A stretch of DNA of 64,000 bases from Clostridium acidisoli DSM 12555 (GTDB taxonomy: Bacteria; Bacillota; Clostridia; Clostridiales; Clostridiaceae), in NCBI RefSeq assembly GCF_900176305.1, contig NZ_FWXH01000003.1:1-64000 (forward strand), written 5' to 3'. Position numbers and translations under genes: made by a program. How positions within the stretch are numbered: the first letter of the stretch is position 1; the number at the start of each line of letters is the position of its first letter. Shown one piece after another: positions 37,611-47,725 of this stretch. The notes beneath the pieces were generated by a model. The model was not told the DNA's origin, did no database searches, and was given only the letters and a program-made list of their open reading frames with translations.

Positions 37611-37735
37611 ATCTTTAGTACCACCTCTCAAATATAACATATAATTTACTATATCAAAAAATTATATAATGTCAATAAGATAATGGCACAATGATGACAT
37701 TGTTCATATTATAATGTGGAGGGGAGGGAGGTAGT

Positions 37736-38623
37736 TTGAAAAATAATTTATTTGTATGCAACACTTATTCTGATAGCATATCTATAATAGATTTAGATAT
37801 GTTTATGGAAGCGGATAGAATAAACTTAAATAACTCTAACTTAGATAAAGTTGGCCCATGTAACATATGCACATATAAAAATAAACTATTGGTGGTAAAC
37901 AAATATAGCAATTCAATTTCAATTGTTGATATGAATAAAGGAGAGATTGAAAATAATTTTTTTATAGGCATGAATTGTAATGATGTAAAAGTATGTGGTG
38001 ATAAAGCTTTTGTTGTATGTAGTGATTCAAATAAAATTATAAAATACAATATTGCAAAAGAACAGATAGAAGAACAAATTTCTTGTGGAGAGATGCCATA
38101 TAGCATTGATTTATATAAAGCCAAACAGTTGATTATAACAGCTAATATGAATAATGATAGTATTACTATGGCTAATTATGATAGAAATGAAAACATAAGG
38201 CAAATTAGAGTGGGAAATTATCCAACAAAGGCTCTTTTCGGTATAGATGGAAACAATATTTTTATTTGTGAAAGTAATATAGGATCAGATCAATGTGGAA
38301 GTATAAGTATATTGTCTTCTAAGGATTTAAGAGTTTTATATAGAATTTCAGTTGGGAATACACCTGTTGACATGTGTATAAATCAAAATTTATGTTTTGT
38401 TACAAATTTTGGAGATGGAACTGTTAGTATAGTAGATTTAAACAAATGTATAGAACTAGACAGAATTGAAATAGGTGGTATGCCTAAAGGAATATTAACA
38501 TATAGAGGAAATATGTATGTGGGAGATAGTTATAATAATATACTATTTTGTGTGGACTTATTAAAGAAAAATAAGAAAGTTTTGAAAGTTGGGAGAGAGC
38601 CCAGCGGTATGCTCCTCTCCTAG
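37736..38623 (+). CDS. YVTN/NHL-type beta-propeller protein
   Basis: The 295-residue protein is made of repeated blades of about 40 residues: LFVCNTYSDSISIIDLD, LLVVNKYSNSISIVDMN, LIITANMNNDSITMANYD, CFVTNFGDGTVSIVDLN and MYVGDSYNNILFCVDLL. This is a seven-bladed-propeller pattern as in YVTN-repeat or lactonase-like proteins. No signal peptide is seen, so it is probably cytosolic or spore-associated. It starts with TTG five bases after GGAGGGAGGT. Its stop overlaps by four bases the stop of the DUF4364 gene on the other strand. Function unknown. Confidence 0.8.
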   Translation: MKNNLFVCNTYSDSISIIDLDMFMEADRINLNNSNLDKVGPCNICTYKNKLLVVNKYSNSISIVDMNKGEIENNFFIGMNCNDVKVCGDKAFVVCSDSNKIIKYNIAKEQIEEQISCGEMPYSIDLYKAKQLIITANMNNDSITMANYDRNENIRQIRVGNYPTKALFGIDGNNIFICESNIGSDQCGSISILSSKDLRVLYRISVGNTPVDMCINQNLCFVTNFGDGTVSIVDLNKCIELDRIEIGGMPKGILTYRGNMYVGDSYNNILFCVDLLKKNKKVLKVGREPSGMLLS

Positions 38624-39147
38624 CTGTTTACTAATACATTAATTATTTCATTATATAATTCAGAAGAATTAGTTTTCCACTTTGTACAAATATCCCTAGC
38701 TTGCTTATTGGAGACAACATTTAATTTTAAATCTATTAACGTAATACCATTTTCCATAGCTTTTAAATTAACAGTAAAACTATTATTACTAGCAATAGTG
38801 TAGTCGGCAGTGAGATCTATTTCTTGTCTTATTTTGTTTATATTTTCTTCAATGTATGAATCTACAACTTTCGTTTTGTTCTCAGATAGTCTATTTAAAA
38901 ACATGCCCAAAACTTTGTGACCTTTAGAAGTAACAGTAAGCCTGTTTTTCCCACTTACCTCCATGTATTCAATAAAACCTGCTGTAATAAGTTCTGATAT
39001 ATATTGTTGAAGCGTAAAATAATTCAAAAAATTGTTTTTAAGCACAATTTCCGTAATTTGATTTTTAGACACTGGCAGTTTAATTGATTCTAATATATAT
39101 AATAAAAGAAGTTTGTTTTCAGCTAGTTCTAAAGTGTCTTCAAACAT
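38620..39147 (-). CDS. DUF4364 family winged-helix protein
   Basis: The 175-residue protein is a DUF4364 member, common in clostridia. Residues 8-80 look like a winged helix (LLLLYILESIKLPVSKNQIT, YFTLQQYISELITAGFIEYM, LTVTSKGHKVL), so it probably binds DNA. The C-terminal half is a mixed alpha-beta domain of unknown role. GGGGGAAAAGAAG lies before ATG. It is divergent from the deacetylase gene, with about 150 AT-rich bases between them. Confidence 0.85.
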   Translation of the reverse strand: MFEDTLELAENKLLLLYILESIKLPVSKNQITEIVLKNNFLNYFTLQQYISELITAGFIEYMEVSGKNRLTVTSKGHKVLGMFLNRLSENKTKVVDSYIEENINKIRQEIDLTADYTIASNNSFTVNLKAMENGITLIDLKLNVVSNKQARDICTKWKTNSSELYNEIINVLVNS

Positions 39148-39299
39148 CTTCTTTTCCCCCTTGTTATAAGAATTATAATATATTATATCACAAAAAAATA
39201 TATAAACAAATTAGTGTTCTAAAATATTTTTGAAGTAATAAAGTTGTCTTTACGGCGAATATAGATAAAATAAGAAAATTTAATATTGGAGGTAAATTA

Positions 39300-40067
39300 A
39301 TGCACGTTATCATAATAAGGCGTAGTTTAATAAAGAAAATTGTAATAGGTGTATTGGTATTGTTATTTATTACAATAGCACTTGTTATAGCAGGAAAAAC
39401 TGCAAAAGACACTTCTATCTATAAACAAAAATCAATTCCAATTTATTCTGTTAAAACAAATGAAAAAAAAATTGCTATATCTTTTGATACAAGCTGGGGA
39501 TACGATAATACTAAAAAAATTTTAGATGTACTTAAGAAGCAAGATGTTAAGGCAACATTCTTTGTTATTGGTAAGTGGATAGAGCAAAATCCTGAAGATG
39601 GAAAACTCATTGAAAGTCAAGGAAATGAAATTGGAAATCATTCTGATAGTCATAAGGATTTTACAAAACTTTCAAAGGAAGAAATTATAAAGGATGTAGA
39701 ATCTTCAGATGCAAAAATAATGGGAGTTACAGGAATAAAAACTAATTTGTTTAGATTCCCTGAAGGAACCTATGATGACAGAAGCGTTAAAATAGTTGAA
39801 AGCACAAATCATAAATGTATTCAATGGGATGTTGATAGCATTGATTGGAGAAATGATGGACAAGGTATTGAATATAAAAGAGTTATGAAAAAAGCTAAAA
39901 ATGGTTCCATAATTTTATTTCACAATTCAGGGAGGTATACACCTGAAACTTTAGATTTAATTATAACTAAACTAAAGCAGCAAGGTTATACTTTTGTAAA
40001 AATATCTGATTTAATCTATAAAAATAATTATATTGTAGATGAGAATGGAACACAAATACAAAAATAA
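39300..40067 (+). CDS. PdaB-like polysaccharide deacetylase (NodB domain)
   Basis: This is a membrane-anchored carbohydrate esterase family 4 protein of the type used on spore or cell-wall glycans. The 255-residue protein has one N-terminal membrane helix (about 9-32), then the NodB domain: ISFDTSWG replaces the TFDDG motif, as is usual in PdaB-type members, followed by EIGNHSDSHKDFTKL with the metal His residues, LFRFPEGTYD, and SIILFHN. The Asp change may alter metal use or activity. GGAGG lies before ATG. Confidence 0.87.
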   Translation: MHVIIIRRSLIKKIVIGVLVLLFITIALVIAGKTAKDTSIYKQKSIPIYSVKTNEKKIAISFDTSWGYDNTKKILDVLKKQDVKATFFVIGKWIEQNPEDGKLIESQGNEIGNHSDSHKDFTKLSKEEIIKDVESSDAKIMGVTGIKTNLFRFPEGTYDDRSVKIVESTNHKCIQWDVDSIDWRNDGQGIEYKRVMKKAKNGSIILFHNSGRYTPETLDLIITKLKQQGYTFVKISDLIYKNNYIVDENGTQIQK

Positions 40068-40252
40068 GCTATTGAAATTTGAGTAAAAAATATATTATAA
40101 TGGAAATACGTGGTAAAATTAAAAGGTAATTATTTATATTTTATGTTAAATGTTATAATTTAAATAACGATTTATTTTAGAATTAGTTATAATTTTATAA
40201 CATTAATAATATTTATAAATATGTCTATAAAACTAAGGGAGAGGGGATTATG

Positions 40253-40957
40253 ATGGACAGTTTAATGTTAAATAATAAGCTTTATTTAGAGGGGAAGATA
40301 TCTTCTAGTCTTAAATTTAGCCATGAAATGTATGGAGAAGGATTTTATACATTTAACTTGGATGTTCAAAGATTAAGTGATACTAAAGATAAACTTTTTG
40401 TTACCGTATCTGAAAGACTCATAAACGGAATGGATTTAAGTGAAGGAAAAGAACTAATTGTTGAAGGTCAGCTAAGGTCTTATAATAAGTTTGTAGATGG
40501 AGGAAACAGGCTAATTTTAACTGTGTTTGCAAGAAATATTGAACCACGTATTGAAAGAAGCAAAAATCCAAATCAAATATATCTAGATGGATTTATATGT
40601 AAAAAACCCATATATAGAACTACTCCATTTGGAAGAGAAATAGCTGATATGCTTTTGGCTGTTAATAGAGCTTACAATAAGTCAGACTACATACCAACTA
40701 TTGCATGGGGAAGAAATTCAAGATTTTCTGAAACACTTAAAGTTGGTGATAATATAAGAATATGGGGTAGATTACAAAGTAGGGAATATCAAAAGAAAAT
40801 TTCAGAGGAAGAGGTTTTGAAAAAAATAGCATATGAGGTTTCAATTTCTAAAATGGAGAAGGTAAATAAAGACGCAGAAAATGATGTAATACATGTAGAT
40901 GAAAATTTTAATGAAGAGGACTATAAAATGAGTCCTGTAACTAAAAGTGCCATGTAA
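40253..40957 (+). CDS. Two-OB-fold single-strand DNA-binding protein (SSB/PriB-like)
   Basis: The protein of about 234 residues consists of two tandem OB-fold domains: residues 8-105 (LYLEGKISSSLKFSHEMYGE ... IVEGQLRS) and 110-205 (IYLDGFICKKPIYRTTPFGR ... IRIWGRLQSREYQ). The second has the SSB/PriB pattern GRExADMLLAVNR. It is distinct from the housekeeping SSB, having no Pro-rich tail ending DDDIPF, and may protect single-stranded DNA in a special process such as repair or replication restart. I chose ATG 40253, seven bases from the GAGAGGGG site. Confidence 0.8.
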   Translation: MDSLMLNNKLYLEGKISSSLKFSHEMYGEGFYTFNLDVQRLSDTKDKLFVTVSERLINGMDLSEGKELIVEGQLRSYNKFVDGGNRLILTVFARNIEPRIERSKNPNQIYLDGFICKKPIYRTTPFGREIADMLLAVNRAYNKSDYIPTIAWGRNSRFSETLKVGDNIRIWGRLQSREYQKKISEEEVLKKIAYEVSISKMEKVNKDAENDVIHVDENFNEEDYKMSPVTKSAM

Positions 40958-40985
40958 AAACTAAAAAAACGACAATTTATAATTG

Positions 40986-41062
40986 CCAATTAATAGTGAC
41001 AAGTTCTATGGTTGTAATGATTTTTATCATCCAAACATAGAGGCTTGCCACTTATAATTTGG
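40986..41062. repeat. Long imperfect hairpin between the SSB-like gene and dapH
   Basis: Nested pairs run along 77 bases: CCAATTAATAGTG with CACTTATAATTTGG, CAAG with CTTG, CTATG with CATAG, GTT with AAC, and ATGAT with ATCAT at the tip. There is no T-run, so it is an unusual terminator, a small RNA, or a mobile hairpin. The genes on both sides converge on it. Confidence 0.45.
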
Positions 41063-41094
41063 TATTGATGCATTTTAATGTAAATGTAAAATTA

Positions 41095-41805
41095 TTACTT
41101 TCTTAAGTCATCCATTAATTTTGTTTTATCTTTTGTTTTATCATCAACAGTTTTTATTATTACTGCGGGGGTACCTGCAACAACAACATTGCTTGGTACA
41201 TCTTCTACTACAACTGAACCAGCGGCAACAACTGCGCCGTTACCTATTTTAACACCTTCTAAAATAACAGAGTTTGCACCAATTAATACATCATCACCAA
41301 TTTCACAAGGTGATTTGCTTGGAGGCTCAAGAACACCAGCAACAACTGCCCCAGCGCCAAGATGAACTCTTGCACCAATCTTACCTCGTGCTCCGACTAC
41401 TGCATTCATGTCTATCATTGAAGCCTCACCAATCTCAGCTCCTATGTTTATTACCGCGCCCATCATTATTACAGCATTTTTTGCTATTGATACTTTGTCT
41501 CTAATGATTGCACCGGGTTCTATTCTAGCATCTATAGCTGTAATATCTAAAAGTGGAATAGCTGAATTTCTTCTATCTTGTTCTAATCTGAATTTCTGTA
41601 TTTTATCTTTATTAGCAAGGATAAATTCTGATACTAAAGAACTTTCTCCAAACAATACATAAAAATTTTGAGCACCATAAATTTCTATATTTTCATTTGA
41701 AATATTGGCTAAGTCACCGTCTACATAGACCTTAACAGGTGTAGATTTTTTTGCTTCTTTGATATATCTTGCGATTTCATATGGATCAGTTAAATCGTAA
41801 CTCAT
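41095..41805 (-). CDS. dapH: Tetrahydrodipicolinate N-acetyltransferase
   Basis: DapH acetylates tetrahydrodipicolinate, committing it to the acetylase branch of diaminopimelate and lysine synthesis. The 236-residue protein starts with the DapH-specific [20 protein letters not shown] region, then left-handed beta-helix hexapeptide repeats ([20 protein letters not shown] onward) typical of trimeric acyltransferases, with [20 protein letters not shown] at the end. AGGAGGA precedes ATG. It is divergent from the aminotransferase gene that probably does the next step. Confidence 0.95.
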   Translation of the reverse strand: MSYDLTDPYEIARYIKEAKKSTPVKVYVDGDLANISNENIEIYGAQNFYVLFGESSLVSEFILANKDKIQKFRLEQDRRNSAIPLLDITAIDARIEPGAIIRDKVSIAKNAVIMMGAVINIGAEIGEASMIDMNAVVGARGKIGARVHLGAGAVVAGVLEPPSKSPCEIGDDVLIGANSVILEGVKIGNGAVVAAGSVVVEDVPSNVVVAGTPAVIIKTVDDKTKDKTKLMDDLRK

Positions 41806-42062
41806 TTAAAATTCCTCCTAAAGTTTTGTTGTAAAGCAAGCATCGCTTATAAATTAAATAATAAAGTAAAACATTAGTCTCTGTACTAGTTTATTATATT
41901 AAATTATTAAAATAATTAAAAGAGAAAGTTTTATAAAATGCATTGCAGGATGATTTGATAAAATTTGTGAAATAATATATATTTAGTTTATTGAATAAAT
42001 TAAAAACAGTAATTGTTCAAGGGACTAATATTATTTTTATAAAACATATTGAGGTGAAATGG

Positions 42063-43208
42063 ATGGGAGAAAACAAAATAGCTAGAAATGTACAGAGTAT
42101 TGAGTTGTCAGGTATTAGAAAGTTTTATAATAAGGTTTCTAAGATTGAAGGAGCAATTTCACTTACTTTAGGGCAACCAGATTTTCCAGTACCTTTAAAG
42201 GCTAAAGAGGCTATTATAAAAGCAATAAATACTAATAAAACAGGATATACTTCAAATGAAGGTATATTTGAATTAAGAAATGAGATTAGTGATTTTTTAC
42301 AAAAACAAAAAATAAATTATAATGCTGATGAGATATGTATAACAGTTGGTGGTAGTGAAGGATTAATGGATGTATTTACTACGTTTGTAAATAGTGGTGA
42401 CAAAGTACTACTTCCAACGCCGGCTTATCCTGCATATGAAAGTTGTATTAAGCTTCTTGGTGGAAAAGTAATAAATTATAAGCTTAATGACAATTTTTCA
42501 ATTGATTTTGAAAGTATTACAGAGGCTATAAACAAGGAAAAACCAAAACTTCTAGTTATGTCATATCCTTGTAATCCAACCGGTGCTGTGCTTAGTGAAA
42601 ATGATAGAAATAAATTATATGAAATTATAAAAAATGAAGACATAATTGTTATAACAGATGAAATGTATAGTTCACTTTGTTTTGAAGATGAATACTATTC
42701 TTTAGCTCAGTGTGAAGAGATAAAGGATAAAGTTGTATTGGTTAGTGGGTTTTCAAAAATGTTTTCTATGACAGGACTTAGAATAGGATATGTTTGTGCT
42801 GTAAGAACATATTTGGATTCAATTATAAAAGTACATCAATACAATGTGTCATGTGCACCTTCAATAGTACAATATGGGGCTTTAGAAGCTCTGAAAAGTT
42901 GTTCTAATGATGTAGAATATATGAAAAATGAATTTATTAGAAGAAGGGATTATGCATTTAAGAGACTAGAAAACATGGGGTTTCAGGTTAATTTACCTAA
43001 AGGTGCTTTTTATATATTTCCTTCAATAAATAATTTTTCTAAAAATAGTGAAGAGTTTTGCGACAGGTTACTTAACAATGCAAAAGTTGCTATTGTTCCA
43101 GGCAGTGCTTTTGGAAAAGCAGGGGAAGGACATATGAGGATATCATATGCATGTAGTTTAGAGGTATTAGAGGAAGCTTTTAATAGGATAGAGAAAGAAC
43201 TTAAATAA
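42063..43208 (+). CDS. Class I/II PLP aminotransferase, probably N-acetyl-LL-diaminopimelate aminotransferase
   Basis: The product of about 381 residues is a fold-type I aminotransferase: SLTLGQPDFPVP, GGSEGLMDVF, YPCNPTGA, ITDEMYSSLCF, and the Schiff-base Lys in LVSGFSKMFSMTGLRIGY with the final RISYACSLEVLEEAF. This matches the PatA/DapX group that transaminates N-acetyl-2-amino-6-oxopimelate. Divergent dapH and nearby dapA/dapB support that, but aspartate or aromatic transaminase activity is possible. GAGGTG lies six bases before ATG 42063; longer upstream starts lack a ribosome site. Confidence 0.85.
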   Translation: MGENKIARNVQSIELSGIRKFYNKVSKIEGAISLTLGQPDFPVPLKAKEAIIKAINTNKTGYTSNEGIFELRNEISDFLQKQKINYNADEICITVGGSEGLMDVFTTFVNSGDKVLLPTPAYPAYESCIKLLGGKVINYKLNDNFSIDFESITEAINKEKPKLLVMSYPCNPTGAVLSENDRNKLYEIIKNEDIIVITDEMYSSLCFEDEYYSLAQCEEIKDKVVLVSGFSKMFSMTGLRIGYVCAVRTYLDSIIKVHQYNVSCAPSIVQYGALEALKSCSNDVEYMKNEFIRRRDYAFKRLENMGFQVNLPKGAFYIFPSINNFSKNSEEFCDRLLNNAKVAIVPGSAFGKAGEGHMRISYACSLEVLEEAFNRIEKELK

Positions 43209-43212
43209 ATAT

Positions 43213-43268
43213 TTTCAAAATAAATTAGCCTTGTTTATATAATTAAACAAGGCTAATTTATTTTGAAA
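43213..43268. terminator. Very long perfect hairpin terminator after the aminotransferase gene
   Basis: A 24-bp perfect stem (43213-43236 with 43245-43268) around an eight-base loop follows the aminotransferase stop by five bases. The stem's A/T ends give T-rich tails either way. It insulates the following opp operon. Confidence 0.85.
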
Positions 43269-43399
43269 TTTATAACTTTTTCTTTGTATTAGTGCTAAAT
43301 TAAAATCAACATAAGAAAATTAATAATAAAACGTTAAAAAAATAGCTATATTTTTATTTATTTATTAATATATTATTATAAATACTAAAAAAATGAATA

Positions 43400-43436
43400 A
43401 AAATACAATAATATATTTGTAAAAATACAGTAATAT
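43400..43436. promoter_or_regulatory. Tandem direct repeat in the long leader of the first opp operon
   Basis: AAAATACAATAATAT (43400-43414) recurs as AAAATACAGTAATAT (43422-43436), 22 bases apart or about two helical turns. It lies about 180 bases upstream of the promoter. The remaining 43269-43803 is extremely AT-rich and shows no gene. Confidence 0.3.
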
Positions 43437-43611
43437 TGATGTAGACGCAATAAAAATACATTATATAAAAAAATTTAATGTTTAAAATACTATAATTCGA
43501 CAATAAACGACACAAATTCTACTAGATATACAGGTGATAAATTAATAATGAATTTTATATATTTATATATATATTCATAATAAAATGGCTTGAATGTTAA
43601 ATAAAACCACG

Positions 43612-43640
43612 TTGACAATGTGAAAATCATGTGCTAATAT
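43612..43640 (+). promoter_or_regulatory. Promoter of the first opp operon
   Basis: TTGACA (43612-43617) and TAATAT (43635-43640) are 17 bases apart. About 155 bases of leader follow before oppB. Confidence 0.65.
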
Positions 43641-43803
43641 TTTAACATTATCAGTGATTATATGAATGACTAAATTAAATTTTTTGAGTAAGTATTACAA
43701 GATTAAATAAAATCATCTAAAATACAAAATGAATTAATAAAAACTTAATTTCATAAATATAATCTTATTAAGACAAAATAACACAAATACCGGAGGGGAA
43801 AAA

Positions 43804-44724
43804 ATGCTTAAGTATATTTTAAAAAGATTAGTTTCAAGTATTATTACGATTTGGTTTGTAATAACGATAACATTTTTTTTAATGCATGCTATTCCAGGTG
43901 GTCCTTTCACAACAGATAGAAAGTTGCCGCCAGCTGTTGAACAAAACTTAAAAGTAAAGTTTGGACTGGATAAGTCTTTAGGTGGACAATATGAGACATA
44001 TTTAGTTGGATTATTACATGGGGATTTAGGACCTTCTATGACTACAGAAGGACTTACTGTTAATCAAGTTATTGGAAATTCATTTCCGGCTTCATTAAAA
44101 GTTGGAATTTGTGCAATATTATTTTCGCTTATAATTGGGTTGATACTTGGAATAATTGCAGCACTTAAACAAGGAAAATTTTTGGATAATCTTTGTATGA
44201 TAATATCTACCATTGGTGTTGCTGTGCCCAGTATGATTTTAGCTCCTATTTTAATATATGTTTTTGCAGTAAAACTTGGTGTGCTTCCTGCAGTTGGATT
44301 GGACTTGCCTTCCAATTATGTAATGCCTGCAATTGCACTTGGACTTTACTATATGGCATTCATTTCAAGACTTGTACGTTCAAGTTTGGTTGAGGTTGTA
44401 AGACAAGATTATATTAGAGTTGCTAGGGCAAAAGGTTTATCAAAGAGAAAAATTATTTTAAAACATGCACTTAGAAATTCGTTAATACCTTTGATAACAT
44501 ATCTTGGACCAATAACAGCTGGAGTACTTACTGGAAGTTTCGTAATTGAAACTGTATTTGGAATTCCTGGAATAGGAAGAGAATTTGTGCAAAGCATATC
44601 GAATAGAGACTATACAACTACATTAGGTGTAACCGTGTTTTTCTGTGCCTTTTTAATAGTTGCAAACCTTATAGTAGATTTATTATATGTAGTCGTTGAT
44701 CCAAGAATTAAACTAGAAGATTAG
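43804..44724 (+). CDS. oppB: Oligopeptide ABC transporter permease OppB (system 1)
   Basis: This is one of the two membrane subunits that form the peptide channel. The 306-residue protein has six membrane segments, a large outer loop after the first, and the EAA-type loop that docks the ATPases (VVRQDYIRVARAKGLSKRKI). The start MLKYILKRLVSSIITIWFV is typical of OppB/DppB. GGAGGGG precedes ATG. It is the first gene of oppBCDFA. Confidence 0.95.
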   Translation: MLKYILKRLVSSIITIWFVITITFFLMHAIPGGPFTTDRKLPPAVEQNLKVKFGLDKSLGGQYETYLVGLLHGDLGPSMTTEGLTVNQVIGNSFPASLKVGICAILFSLIIGLILGIIAALKQGKFLDNLCMIISTIGVAVPSMILAPILIYVFAVKLGVLPAVGLDLPSNYVMPAIALGLYYMAFISRLVRSSLVEVVRQDYIRVARAKGLSKRKIILKHALRNSLIPLITYLGPITAGVLTGSFVIETVFGIPGIGREFVQSISNRDYTTTLGVTVFFCAFLIVANLIVDLLYVVVDPRIKLED

Positions 44725-44735
44725 GAGGAAGACAG

Positions 44736-45650
44736 ATGCAATTTTCTAAAGATATGTTTGAATTTGTTCCCAAAGAGGAAAAAGATGCCAATAAGGTTAT
44801 TAGACCTAGCTTAAGTTATTGGCAGGATGTATGGGGAAGAATTAGAAAAAATAAACTGGCTATGGCTGGATTGATATTTATAATTTTAATTTCATTAGCG
44901 GCAATATTTGTTCCTATGATATCAAAATATGATTATACAGCGCAAGATTTATCAGTGGCTGATTTAGGACCAAGTGGAGCACATTGGTTTGGAACAGATA
45001 AATTTGGTAGAGATTTATTTGTAAGAGTTCTAGTAGGAGCTAGAATATCTCTTACTATAGGACTTGTTGCAAGTATATTAAGTATTTTCATAGGAGTATT
45101 ATATGGAGGTATTTCAGGATATTTTGGCGGAGTCGTGGATAACATAATGATGAGAATCGTTGAAGCTATATATGCTATACCAATGACAATATATGTTATA
45201 TTAATAATGGTTGTTTTAGGACCTGGACTAAAAAGTATAATAATAGCACTTACAATTTCATTTTGGATTACTATGGCGAGAATTGTTAGAGGGCAGATTA
45301 TGTCGCTTAAGGAACAAGAATTTGTTCTTGCAGCAAAAACAATAGGGGCATCACCACTAAGAATAATTTTAAAGCACCTTATACCAAATTGCATGGGACA
45401 AATAATTGTTACACTTACGCTTTCCATTCCAGATGCAATATTCCAAGAAGCATTTTTAAGTTTTATTGGTCTAGGAATTGCACCACCACTTGCATCATGG
45501 GGAAGTTTAGCATCGGATTCATTAGGAGGATATCAGCTGTATCCTTATCAGCTATTGTTTCCATCTTTAGCAATTTCTTTAACAATGTTTGCATTTAATG
45601 TTTTAGGTGATGGTCTAACATATGCACTAGACCCAAAAATGAGAAAATAG
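44736..45650 (+). CDS. oppC: Oligopeptide ABC transporter permease OppC (system 1)
   Basis: The second channel subunit has 304 residues: the OppC N-terminal segment (SYWQDVWGRIRKNKLAMAGL), about six membrane segments, HWFGTDKFGRDLFVRVLVGA, and the EAA loop LKEQEFVLAAKTIGASPLRI. AGGAGG lies before ATG, 11 bases after oppB. Confidence 0.95.
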   Translation: MQFSKDMFEFVPKEEKDANKVIRPSLSYWQDVWGRIRKNKLAMAGLIFIILISLAAIFVPMISKYDYTAQDLSVADLGPSGAHWFGTDKFGRDLFVRVLVGARISLTIGLVASILSIFIGVLYGGISGYFGGVVDNIMMRIVEAIYAIPMTIYVILIMVVLGPGLKSIIIALTISFWITMARIVRGQIMSLKEQEFVLAAKTIGASPLRIILKHLIPNCMGQIIVTLTLSIPDAIFQEAFLSFIGLGIAPPLASWGSLASDSLGGYQLYPYQLLFPSLAISLTMFAFNVLGDGLTYALDPKMRK

Positions 45651-45660
45651 GAGGATTAAT

Positions 45661-46671
45661 ATGGAAAAGCTACTCCAAATTAATAATATACACACATCGT
45701 TTCATACACATGTTGGAGAAGTTCAAGCTGTACGAGGTGTTACGATAGATTTATATAAAGGTGAAGCAATAGGAATCGTTGGTGAATCTGGAAGTGGAAA
45801 AAGTATCACTATGATGACTCTTATGCGTTTACTTGATAGCAATGGTGACATAAAAGAAGGAGAAATTCTTTTTGAAGGAAAAGACCTAGCTAAGCTTTCA
45901 GAAAAGGACATGGAAAAAATTAGGGGAAATGATATAGGAATGATATTTCAAGACCCTATGACTTCATTAAATCCTGTATTGACAATTGGGGATCAACTTA
46001 GTGAACCATTAATTAAGCACAAAAATATGAATAAAAGTGAAGCAAGAAAAAAGGTTGTTGAAATGTTAGGGCTTGTTGGTATACCTAGTCCAGAAAAGAG
46101 AATAAAGCAGTATCCACACGAATTTTCTGGTGGAATGCGACAAAGAGTTATGATAGCTATGGCATTAATTTGCGAGCCTAAGCTATTAATTGCAGATGAA
46201 CCAACAACAGCATTAGATGTTACAATTCAAGCACAAATATTAGAACTTATGAAAGATTTAAAGGAAAAATTAAATATGTCAATTATACTTATAACACATG
46301 ATTTAGGTGTAGTTGCAGACGTATGTACAAGAATAAATGTTATGTATGGTGGAATTGTAGTTGAAAGTGGAACAGCAAGAGATATATTTTACAATTCAAA
46401 TCACCCATATACATGGGGACTTTTGAAAAGTATTCCAAATCCAAAATTGGATATAAAAGAAAGACTTAAGCCAATTGAAGGAACACCACCAGACTTATTA
46501 AAGCCACCAGCAGGTTGCCCATTTGCAGCTAGATGTGAGCATACTATGAAAATATGCTTAGAGAATAGACCTGAAAATTATAAGATAAATGAAGGACATT
46601 ATTCTGCTTGCTGGCTTAACCATCCTGATGCACCAAAAGTTGAACACACTTATGTTAGGAGGGATAGTTAA
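45661..46671 (+). CDS. oppD: Oligopeptide ABC transporter ATPase OppD (system 1)
   Basis: This is one of two ATPases that power import. The 336-residue protein has Walker [10 protein letters not shown]-loop [13 protein letters not shown], signature FSGGMRQRV, Walker [13 protein letters not shown], and a C-terminal oligopeptide/dipeptide domain with Cys residues ([15 protein letters not shown] ... CW) as in members that bind an Fe-S cluster or zinc. GGAGGA precedes ATG. The stop shares one base with the oppF start. Confidence 0.96.
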   Translation: MEKLLQINNIHTSFHTHVGEVQAVRGVTIDLYKGEAIGIVGESGSGKSITMMTLMRLLDSNGDIKEGEILFEGKDLAKLSEKDMEKIRGNDIGMIFQDPMTSLNPVLTIGDQLSEPLIKHKNMNKSEARKKVVEMLGLVGIPSPEKRIKQYPHEFSGGMRQRVMIAMALICEPKLLIADEPTTALDVTIQAQILELMKDLKEKLNMSIILITHDLGVVADVCTRINVMYGGIVVESGTARDIFYNSNHPYTWGLLKSIPNPKLDIKERLKPIEGTPPDLLKPPAGCPFAARCEHTMKICLENRPENYKINEGHYSACWLNHPDAPKVEHTYVRRDS

Positions 46672-47648
46672 TGGAAAAAAAGGATACACTAATTGAAGTA
46701 AAAAATCTATCTAAATTTTTTAATATTAATAAAGGGATTTTTTCAAAAAATACAAGTTATGTAAAAGCAGTAGATGATGTGTCTTTTAGCATAAAAAAAG
46801 GTGAAACATTAGGACTTGTTGGAGAATCTGGATGTGGTAAAACAACCACAGGTAGAACGTTATTAAAGCTTTATGAACCTACAGCAGGTGAAATTATATA
46901 TGATGGAAAAGATATAGCTAAACTAAGCCCTAAAGATATGCTTCCATACAGAAGAAAGATGCAAATGATATTTCAAGATCCATATGCATCATTGAATTCC
47001 AGAATGACAGTTGGGGATATAATAGCTGAACCAATAGAGATTCATAAACTTATGAATAAAAATGAAAAACTTGAAAGAGTACAGTATCTATTAAATAGGG
47101 TAGGATTAAATCCTGATCATGCAAGTAGATATCCACATGAATTCTCAGGTGGACAAAGACAAAGAATTGGTATTGCAAGGGCACTTGCTGTTCAGCCACA
47201 ATTTATTGTTTGTGATGAGCCAATTTCAGCCCTTGATGTATCAATACAAGCTCAAGTTGTAAATATGCTTGAAGATTTACAAGACGATTTAGGGCTTACT
47301 TATTTGTTTATAGCACATGATTTGTCTATGGTAAAACATATATCAAACAAAATAGGTGTTATGTATCTTGGAAAATTAGTTGAAATAGCAGAAAGCAATG
47401 AGCTTTATAAAAATCCGCTTCATCCATATACTAAAGCTCTTCTTTCAGCTATACCAGTTCCAGATCCAGATATGGCAGCAGAGAATAAGAGAATAATGCT
47501 TGAAGGTGAAATACCATCACCAATAGATCCACCACCAGGCTGCAGATTTAGGAATAGGTGTAGATATGCTAAACCTATATGTAGTGAAGTTCAACCTGAA
47601 CTCAAGGACATGGGGGGAGAACACAAGGTTGCATGTCATCTATATTAA
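46671..47648 (+). CDS. oppF: Oligopeptide ABC transporter ATPase OppF (system 1)
   Basis: The second ATPase has 325 residues, with Walker [11 protein letters not shown]-loop [14 protein letters not shown], signature [15 protein letters not shown], Walker [13 protein letters not shown], and the C-terminal Cys-bearing domain ([15 protein letters not shown] ... CHL). It is translationally coupled to oppD through the shared TAATG. It pairs with OppD as a heterodimer. Confidence 0.96.
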   Translation: MEKKDTLIEVKNLSKFFNINKGIFSKNTSYVKAVDDVSFSIKKGETLGLVGESGCGKTTTGRTLLKLYEPTAGEIIYDGKDIAKLSPKDMLPYRRKMQMIFQDPYASLNSRMTVGDIIAEPIEIHKLMNKNEKLERVQYLLNRVGLNPDHASRYPHEFSGGQRQRIGIARALAVQPQFIVCDEPISALDVSIQAQVVNMLEDLQDDLGLTYLFIAHDLSMVKHISNKIGVMYLGKLVEIAESNELYKNPLHPYTKALLSAIPVPDPDMAAENKRIMLEGEIPSPIDPPPGCRFRNRCRYAKPICSEVQPELKDMGGEHKVACHLY

Positions 47649-47725
47649 ATTGCTAATTAATGAACTTTATAAACATAAAGTTTGTTAAAAATATAAAATA
47701 TATATAAATATAAGGGGGACTCTTA

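Noticed and set aside
43269-43803. AT-rich stretch as a replication origin or hidden gene
   Set aside because: There are no DnaA-box clusters or partner genes (dnaA, dnaN), and no frame with a ribosome site.
44933-45427. 164-codon minus-strand frame inside oppC
   Set aside because: It is antisense to oppC, whose membrane-protein codons often leave the opposite strand open.
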